Below the pieces are notes generated by a model. The model saw only the letters and a list, made by a program, of their open reading frames with translations, ran no database searches and was not told the origin of the DNA. A program made the position numbers and the translations under genes. From positions 1 through 64,000 of the forward strand of contig SVOJ01000011.1 of the NCBI GenBank assembly GCA_015066385.1: a stretch of 64,000 nt of DNA. The letters run 5' to 3'. The DNA comes from Oscillospiraceae bacterium. GTDB taxonomy: Bacteria > Bacillota > Clostridia > Oscillospirales > Acutalibacteraceae. How positions within the stretch are numbered: the stretch's first letter is position 1; each line of letters starts with the position of its first letter. This document shows positions 58,604 to 64,000 of this stretch, piece after piece.

Positions 58604-59344
58604 ATGAAAATCATTGCAAGTGATTATGACGGAACTTTGAACCACGGCGGAATTGATGACGAAAAACGGGCAGCTGTGTCCGCCTGGCAGAACAACGGAA
58701 ACCTTTTTGTGGTCGTGACGGGGCGGGATAAGTGTTTTTGTCCCGAAATGAAGGAAAAAAGCGGCATCTGTATGGACTATTACCTTGCCTGCAACGGTGC
58801 GATGATTCTTGACCGTCATTTTGAAATCCTGGATGAGGAACGTTGTGAAAAGGCTGTCATTGTGCCGTTATTGCAGCATTTGTTTGAACTGGGTTGTCCG
58901 TGGGGCAATGTGTGTGCGGATAAGCAGTACCGCATTTACAATAAAGAGGATGCGGAATGTCCCGCCGGGGCGCAGACACTGTCCGATGCAAAAAATATTT
59001 CCTATTTTAATCAGATCAGTACAGCCCTGCCGACTTTTGAGGAATCTGCCCGTGTGACCGCGGCTGTCAAAGAGAAATTCGGGACGGTTGTGAATCCTTT
59101 GCAGAACGGCACGTGCATTGATATTGTGCCTGTCGGTATGGACAAAGCACAGGGGATTTATCGTCTTCTGAAACTGTGCGGCGCACGGTATGAGGATGTT
59201 ATCACGGTCGGCGATAATGTCAACGACATTGCCATGCTCAAAGAATTTCGTTCTTATGCCATGGAAAACGGGGTGGATGCCGTCAAGAAAATTGCAGATA
59301 TGACCACACCGGGTGTAACGCAACTCATTTACAATGAACTGTAA
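58604..59344 (+). CDS. HAD-superfamily hydrolase (Cof-type)
   Basis: MKIIASDYDGTLN, VTGRDKC, VGDNVNDIAMLKEF. Confidence 0.92.
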   Translation: MKIIASDYDGTLNHGGIDDEKRAAVSAWQNNGNLFVVVTGRDKCFCPEMKEKSGICMDYYLACNGAMILDRHFEILDEERCEKAVIVPLLQHLFELGCPWGNVCADKQYRIYNKEDAECPAGAQTLSDAKNISYFNQISTALPTFEESARVTAAVKEKFGTVVNPLQNGTCIDIVPVGMDKAQGIYRLLKLCGARYEDVITVGDNVNDIAMLKEFRSYAMENGVDAVKKIADMTTPGVTQLIYNEL

Positions 59345-59437
59345 ACGACAGCGACAGTGAATGGCTGATTGTAAGTTGAATCTTGATTCTTTTTTTGTAT
59401 TATGATAGAATTTACGTACAAACCCGAAGGAGTGGTT

Positions 59438-60931
59438 ATGATGAACAAACAATATACACAACCCTTTGACAAAGGCACGCTGGACTGTGAACGGTTTCGC
59501 ATCCCTGCGTTGTACACCCTCGCCGACGGCAGTGTGCTGGCAGGTGCGGATGTGCGTTACGGACACGGTTCGGATTCCCCGAACAACATTGACATTTCCC
59601 TTGCACACTCCGCAGACGGCTATACCGATTGGCAATACACAATTGTCAACCATTTTGACGACTATGCCGACGGTGTGACCGACAAGGACAGTGCTTCGTT
59701 TATTGACTCCGCCATTGTGCAGACCAAAACGGGCAGAATCATTGTCATTGCAGATATGTTCCCCTCGCAGGGCGGGTATCTGCAAGCCAAAAAAGGCACG
59801 GGGTTTGCCGATATTGACGGCAAAAAACGGCTGCTGCTGACAAGCGGCAAAAACAGCGAAAACTTGAGCACATTCGGCTATTATGTCGGGGATATGACCG
59901 ACGGAAAAGCCCCTGTTTTCAACTGCAAAACAAAAGAAAAAACCGAATATTGCGTGGATAAAAATTTCCGTCTTTACAAAAACGGTGCCCCCGTTTTCTG
60001 CACACAGAAAGGTGCAGACGGTGTAAAAATACAGCAGAATGTGTTTTACAGTGCGGCCGAATTGCAGATGTACAGAACGGTATATCTGTGCATGCGTTAC
60101 AGTGACGACCTCGGTAAAACGTGGAGCAGCCCCGTTGTGCTGTCTGACCAACTCAAAAAGGACAATGAAAACTTTTTCGGCATTTGCCCCGGCAGAGGTA
60201 AGGTGATTTCATACAACGGCAAAGAACGCATTTTGTTCTGCGTTTACAACAACCACGGGCTGATTGATGACCCCATCTGCGAAAACGCAAGTGTGATTTA
60301 TTCCGATGACAACGGGATGACATGGCACAGAAGCAAGAAAATTCCGCTGCGTGCGGGGCTTACCAAAACGAGCGAATCGCAGTTGGTTGAACTGCAGGCA
60401 GACGGCAAAAAAGTACTTCGCATGTATGCACGCAACAACAGCAACTACATAGCCTTTGCCGACAGTACCGACGGCGGTCAGAACTGGACACAGTTCAAAG
60501 CAGACCCCGCCTTGGAGGGCACAAGAAACTGCATGGTTTCGTTCCTTGACACAAACAAGAAAATCGACGGCAAACAGGTCATTCTCTCAAGTGCAGGCGG
60601 CAGTATTCCCGCCCGAGCAGACGGTGTTCTGCGTGTGGGGCTTGTTGAAAAGAACACGGACATCACATGGATTCATACCTATCGTGTCAACCAGGGCTTT
60701 TACGGTTATTCGTGCCTGACCGAACTGTCCGACGGCAATTTCGGTCTTTTGTATGAAGACGAACCTGCACATATTCAATATATGATTTTCTCGGTTTCGG
60801 ACAAGGGTGAAATCACCGAAATCAACGGCAACAATATTTCTTTTGTTGAAAAGTACACCGCTAAAGAACAAAAAATCATCAAGTCCAAACGCAGAAATGC
60901 AAAGATTTTGTTTAAACTCGGCTTGCGCTGA
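59438..60931 (+). CDS. Sialidase/exo-alpha-sialidase-like (BNR/Asp-box) protein without evident signal peptide
   Basis: ERFRIPALYTLADGSVLAGADVRYG (RIP motif), Asp-boxes SDDLGKTW, SDDNGMTW, STDGGQNW. Confidence 0.85.
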   Translation: MMNKQYTQPFDKGTLDCERFRIPALYTLADGSVLAGADVRYGHGSDSPNNIDISLAHSADGYTDWQYTIVNHFDDYADGVTDKDSASFIDSAIVQTKTGRIIVIADMFPSQGGYLQAKKGTGFADIDGKKRLLLTSGKNSENLSTFGYYVGDMTDGKAPVFNCKTKEKTEYCVDKNFRLYKNGAPVFCTQKGADGVKIQQNVFYSAAELQMYRTVYLCMRYSDDLGKTWSSPVVLSDQLKKDNENFFGICPGRGKVISYNGKERILFCVYNNHGLIDDPICENASVIYSDDNGMTWHRSKKIPLRAGLTKTSESQLVELQADGKKVLRMYARNNSNYIAFADSTDGGQNWTQFKADPALEGTRNCMVSFLDTNKKIDGKQVILSSAGGSIPARADGVLRVGLVEKNTDITWIHTYRVNQGFYGYSCLTELSDGNFGLLYEDEPAHIQYMIFSVSDKGEITEINGNNISFVEKYTAKEQKIIKSKRRNAKILFKLGLR

Positions 60932-60988
60932 TTTACAAACGGGAATCATTGTATTAAAATAAGAAAAAAACACGGAGGGCATGCAAAA

Positions 60989-62149
60989 ATGAAAATCGTT
61001 ATTTCTCTTTTTACCGTTCTTTATATGCTCGTTGCAGGTCTGTTCGGTACATACGCCAAGCCTGCCGAGGACCTGAAAGCTGTTGAAAATAAACCTGTTG
61101 TTGAACTGACAGTTGCCCAAAAAGCACTGCTGACCACGGTTTTTGAAACGGAAACGGCGTATCTTGCTTCCACACAGCTCGAAAACGGTGCAATTCCGAT
61201 GACAGGCACCAAAAACGGCGAAGTCACCGTCAACCCCTATTTTGCTGACTTTGCGGCACTGGCTCTGCTTGATAATGCAGAAAAGTATGCGGAAAATGTC
61301 AAGGCTTACATGGAATGGCATTTTGAACATCTCAACACCGAAGACAGCGACTACAACGGTGTGGACGGCACCATTTATGACTACACCGTCACCCTTGAAA
61401 ACGGAAGAATCACAGCCGAAACCGCAAAGGGCAGTTACGATTCCACCGACTCGTATGCCGCCACGTTCCTGACGGTGCTGAACAAATATTACGAAAAAAC
61501 AGGCGATGCGGATTACATTTTCTCCCGTGCCGCCGACATTGACCGCGTTGCGGATGCCATGCTCGCTTCGTTCCATTTCGGTTTGACCTTTGCCAAGCCC
61601 GATTACGAAGTGAAATACCTCATGGACAACTGCGAAGTGTATGAAGGCATGATTGCCGGCATGAAACTGCTTGAACTTGTCAATGACACAACGCTCGACG
61701 GCATGCTTCGTCTTGCCAAGTGCAAAATCGGCAATGAGCTTGCGGCACAGACCATTGAGAAGAAGCTTTGGAACGCAGACGGCAACCATTATGAAGCAGG
61801 TATTTTTGCCACGGGTGCCGCCATCAATGAATTCTCCTGGAGTGAATTTTACCCCTCTGCTACCGCACAGTTATTTCCCATCACCTGTGGTCTGATCGAT
61901 GCCGATTCCGTTCGTGCAAACAACCTTTACAGCCGCTTCTGCGAAGAATATGACTGGCAGAATTTTGACATTCCCGATGCGTTCTGTTGGGGCAACAATG
62001 CACTTGCCGCCGCGATGATGGGCGATGTTGACTCTGTTGTGACCTACATGACAAACTACGCCCCCAAGATGCTCACCCATGCGTATCCGCTTTACAATGC
62101 CGACATTGCAAGAGTCGCCATGGCGGCAAACGTATTGCTCAGCAAATAA
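60989..62149 (+). CDS. Secreted protein, possible (alpha/alpha)6-barrel (six-hairpin) glycosidase-like
   Basis: Signal peptide; helical-repeat pattern with QLENGAIPM, DSTDSYAATFLTVLNKYYEKTGD, YEGMIAGMKLLE; weak family assignment. Confidence 0.6.
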   Translation: MKIVISLFTVLYMLVAGLFGTYAKPAEDLKAVENKPVVELTVAQKALLTTVFETETAYLASTQLENGAIPMTGTKNGEVTVNPYFADFAALALLDNAEKYAENVKAYMEWHFEHLNTEDSDYNGVDGTIYDYTVTLENGRITAETAKGSYDSTDSYAATFLTVLNKYYEKTGDADYIFSRAADIDRVADAMLASFHFGLTFAKPDYEVKYLMDNCEVYEGMIAGMKLLELVNDTTLDGMLRLAKCKIGNELAAQTIEKKLWNADGNHYEAGIFATGAAINEFSWSEFYPSATAQLFPITCGLIDADSVRANNLYSRFCEEYDWQNFDIPDAFCWGNNALAAAMMGDVDSVVTYMTNYAPKMLTHAYPLYNADIARVAMAANVLLSK

Positions 62150-62169
62150 AGCCCGGAAGATAAAAAGAC

Positions 62170-62199
62170 ACCGACCTGCCGAAACAGGTCGGTTTTTTT
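62170..62199 (+). terminator. Rho-independent terminator
   Basis: ACCGACCTG-CCGAAA-CAGGTCGGTTTTTTT. Confidence 0.85.
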
Positions 62200-62208
62200 C
62201 GTGGGAAG

Positions 62209-62476
62209 ATAAATTACGGTTTGGTGGGGAGTAGCCAATCACGGGGACGAGTACCCTGATTGACTCTATGATATATCCAAAACAGTCAATCTGGGTTCCG
62301 TCCCCTGATTGGCGGCGATGTTTTTGGATATTTATTTGTATTATTTTGTTTAAATTTGTGCGTGGTCGTAAATCAGGGGACAGTACTGCGATTGACATTT
62401 TGGAAAAATGATTATGTCAATCACAGTAGCCGTCCCCATGATTGACTCCCCAACTCCCCGATAAACCGTAATTTAA
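62209..62476 (-). repeat. MITE-like element, copy 2 (inverted relative to 15466-15733)
   Basis: Reverse complement nearly identical to copy 1; ends ATAAATTACGGTTTGGTGGGGAG and CTCCCCGATAAACCGTAATTTAA. Confidence 0.85.
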
Positions 62477-62495
62477 GTTTTAATTTACTTACTTC

Positions 62496-62762
62496 TCAGA
62501 GAAAGAATATTACCGCCGTGATGATTGCAACATGCGCAACCAGAATGGCAGGCAGACCGATCATAAATTTTTTGTGCCGTGTTTTATGGCGGATCATCAG
62601 CATGACCGCAAACTCTGCCGCCGCACCGCCGACAAGAGCCAGCAACAGCAAGGTTTTTTCGGGAATACGCCATGCCCCTTTTTTTGAGGCAATTTTGTCG
62701 TAGACCGTGACCACGGCAGTGACAAGCGAAATCACCGCAATGTACAACAAAAGAATATTCAT
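62496..62762 (-). CDS. DUF1294 family small membrane protein
   Basis: VYDKIASKKGAWRIPEKTLLLLALVGGAAAEFAVMLMIRHKTRHKKFMIGLPAI pattern. Confidence 0.88.
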   Translation of the reverse strand: MNILLLYIAVISLVTAVVTVYDKIASKKGAWRIPEKTLLLLALVGGAAAEFAVMLMIRHKTRHKKFMIGLPAILVAHVAIITAVIFFL

Positions 62763-62774
62763 GAAAATTCCCTT

Positions 62775-63026
62775 TTATTCTGCCATTTTGCCGAGTTTTT
62801 TTGCACATTCTCTGCAGACGATGGTGTCGGAAAATTCAAGAGTATCATCCATGCTTTTGCAGAAAATACAGGCGGGGCTGTAACGGCGCAACATGACCGT
62901 ATCACCGTCCACAAAAATTTCAACAGCACCGTCGGCTTTGTCAAGTCCCAGCGTGCGGCGCAGGGAAATGGGCATTACAAAACGGCCCGCATTGTCCAAT
63001 TTTCTTACAATTCCGAGTGATTTCAT
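62775..63026 (-). CDS. AbrB/MazE/SpoVT-type regulator with C-terminal zinc-ribbon-like segment
   Basis: MKSLGIVRKLDNAGRFVMPISLRRTLGL AbrB fold; CIFC...CREC pair at the C-terminus. Confidence 0.9.
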   Translation of the reverse strand: MKSLGIVRKLDNAGRFVMPISLRRTLGLDKADGAVEIFVDGDTVMLRRYSPACIFCKSMDDTLEFSDTIVCRECAKKLGKMAE

Positions 63027-63209
63027 TTTTTTGTCCTCCTGAAATACTGTAATTCTTTTTTTATGCCATTAAAATAGCAAAAAATGGCATTTTTGTCAAG
63101 TCGAAGATTGTCGAAGCGGAAAATTTTTCGATTGTAAATCACACCTTGCATTCTCTGTTTTGTGCAGGCATATACTTAAAAAAGATATTAAAAAAAGGAG
63201 CCTGCAAAA

Positions 63210-64000
63210 ATGAAAAAAACGGTATTTCTCGCTGTCATTTTGTTGATTTGTTTGTCTGCCGTGCCGCTGTTGGCCGATTATTTTTCCGACATGGGTGCAT
63301 CCGACAATGCCACCGCTTCGGATGTAAAAGAAGTTACATCTGTACAAACGCAGGAATCAACGGACACCCTTTCCGCACAAACCGCCGCAGCAGAAGAAAA
63401 CGAGGAAGAAATTCTTGTCTGCTTTGCTTCTTCGGGTGCGGTGGTCGGAGTGCCGCTGGAGGAGTATGTTATCGGTGTTGTGGCAGGCGAAATGCCGGCT
63501 CTTTACGAGCCTGAAGCACTGCGGGCACAAGCGGCGGCTTCGCTGAATCTTGCAAGGCTGGCTTTGCTGGACGGCACAAGCGAGCGTCTCGGCGGCGGGC
63601 ATATTTCATCTTCGCCCGCTTCTGCACAGGCATACCTGACCGAAGAACAGATGCGGGACAAGTGGGGTGACGATTTTGATATGTATTATGCCCGCATCGC
63701 CGAAGCGGTGCAGGCAGTTTTTGATTATGAAATTGTGTATGACGACAATCTGTGTCAGACCTGTTTCCATGCCGTGTCGGCAGGCAGAACGGAAAACAGC
63801 GAAAACGTGTGGCAGAACGCCGTTCCCTACCTGACCGCTGTGGACAGTCGTTTTGATGCCACGGCAGACAATTACAGCGTATCGGTACAACTGCATGCCG
63901 ACACCTTTGCAGAAGGTCTGGAGCCTTACGGCTTTGTACCGCAGCAGACTGCTCGTCTTTGGTTGGGTGAAAGCACCTACAGCGACTCGGGCACGCTGTT
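63210..64000 (+). CDS. spoIID: SpoIID/LytB-domain protein (stage II sporulation protein D-like), 3' truncated by window end
   Basis: Translated by eye: MKKTVFLAVILLICLSAVPLLADYFSDMG...PLEEYVIGVVAGEMPALYEPEALRAQAAASLNLAR...CFHAVSAGRTENSENVW. Absent from the ORF track because it has no stop in the window. Confidence 0.85.
   Translation, partial: MKKTVFLAVILLICLSAVPLLADYFSDMGASDNATASDVKEVTSVQTQESTDTLSAQTAAAEENEEEILVCFASSGAVVGVPLEEYVIGVVAGEMPALYEPEALRAQAAASLNLARLALLDGTSERLGGGHISSSPASAQAYLTEEQMRDKWGDDFDMYYARIAEAVQAVFDYEIVYDDNLCQTCFHAVSAGRTENSENVWQNAVPYLTAVDSRFDATADNYSVSVQLHADTFAEGLEPYGFVPQQTARLWLGESTYSDSGTL

Noticed and set aside
57405-59390. 13-mer AAGTTGAATCTTG present upstream of both ilvE and the sialidase gene
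   Set aside because: Only two AT-rich copies with different promoter contexts; may be chance. Not supported as a regulatory site without a genome-wide count.
58868-61789. Minus-strand ORFs 58868-60151 and 60587-61789
   Set aside because: Antisense to the HAD hydrolase, sialidase and 60989 CDSs; shadow composition without motifs.
62775-63026. AbrB/MazE-like gene as antitoxin of a toxin-antitoxin pair
   Set aside because: No toxin ORF adjacent; the neighbour is a DUF1294 membrane protein and the N-domain is AbrB-like.

Overview
This 64 kb window looks like chromosome of a low-to-mid GC Gram-positive (Clostridia/Oscillospiraceae-like) bacterium; the taxonomy is inferred from gene content only. 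It begins inside a dockerin-ended CDS and ends inside a SpoIID-like CDS that the ORF track omits. Housekeeping genes include recG, luxS, murA, rmuC, mcsA-mcsB-clpC, rny-ymdB and ilvE. Accessory content includes a GH3 glycosidase, a discrete AMP-ligase/condensation/ACP/AMP-ligase operon, two orphan family-5 solute-binding lipoproteins, and secreted CotH-kinase, phosphodiester-glycosidase and metallophosphoesterase proteins. There is also a ~2,320-aa surface protein with about 19 InlB-type B-repeats, an operon of PH-like/Zn-ribbon ABC exporter + DUF1854 + DarA-like c-di-AMP receptor + hydrolase, a glycerol-1-phosphate dehydrogenase/sulfatase pair, and a sialidase lacking a signal peptide. The observations I rate highest are: (1) a recurrent amphipathic C-terminal tail (FFxKIxxFFxxI...) on five otherwise unrelated secreted proteins, a candidate undescribed surface-retention or sorting signal; (2) the discrete NRPS-like operon; (3) a tRNA-Pro locus flanked by disrupted 5' halves on one side and repeated 3' ends on the other; (4) a dispersed MITE-like family with ATAAATTACGGTTTRTC ends, including two near-identical inverted copies ~47 kb apart. 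All homology calls come from motif recognition by eye; no searches were run.
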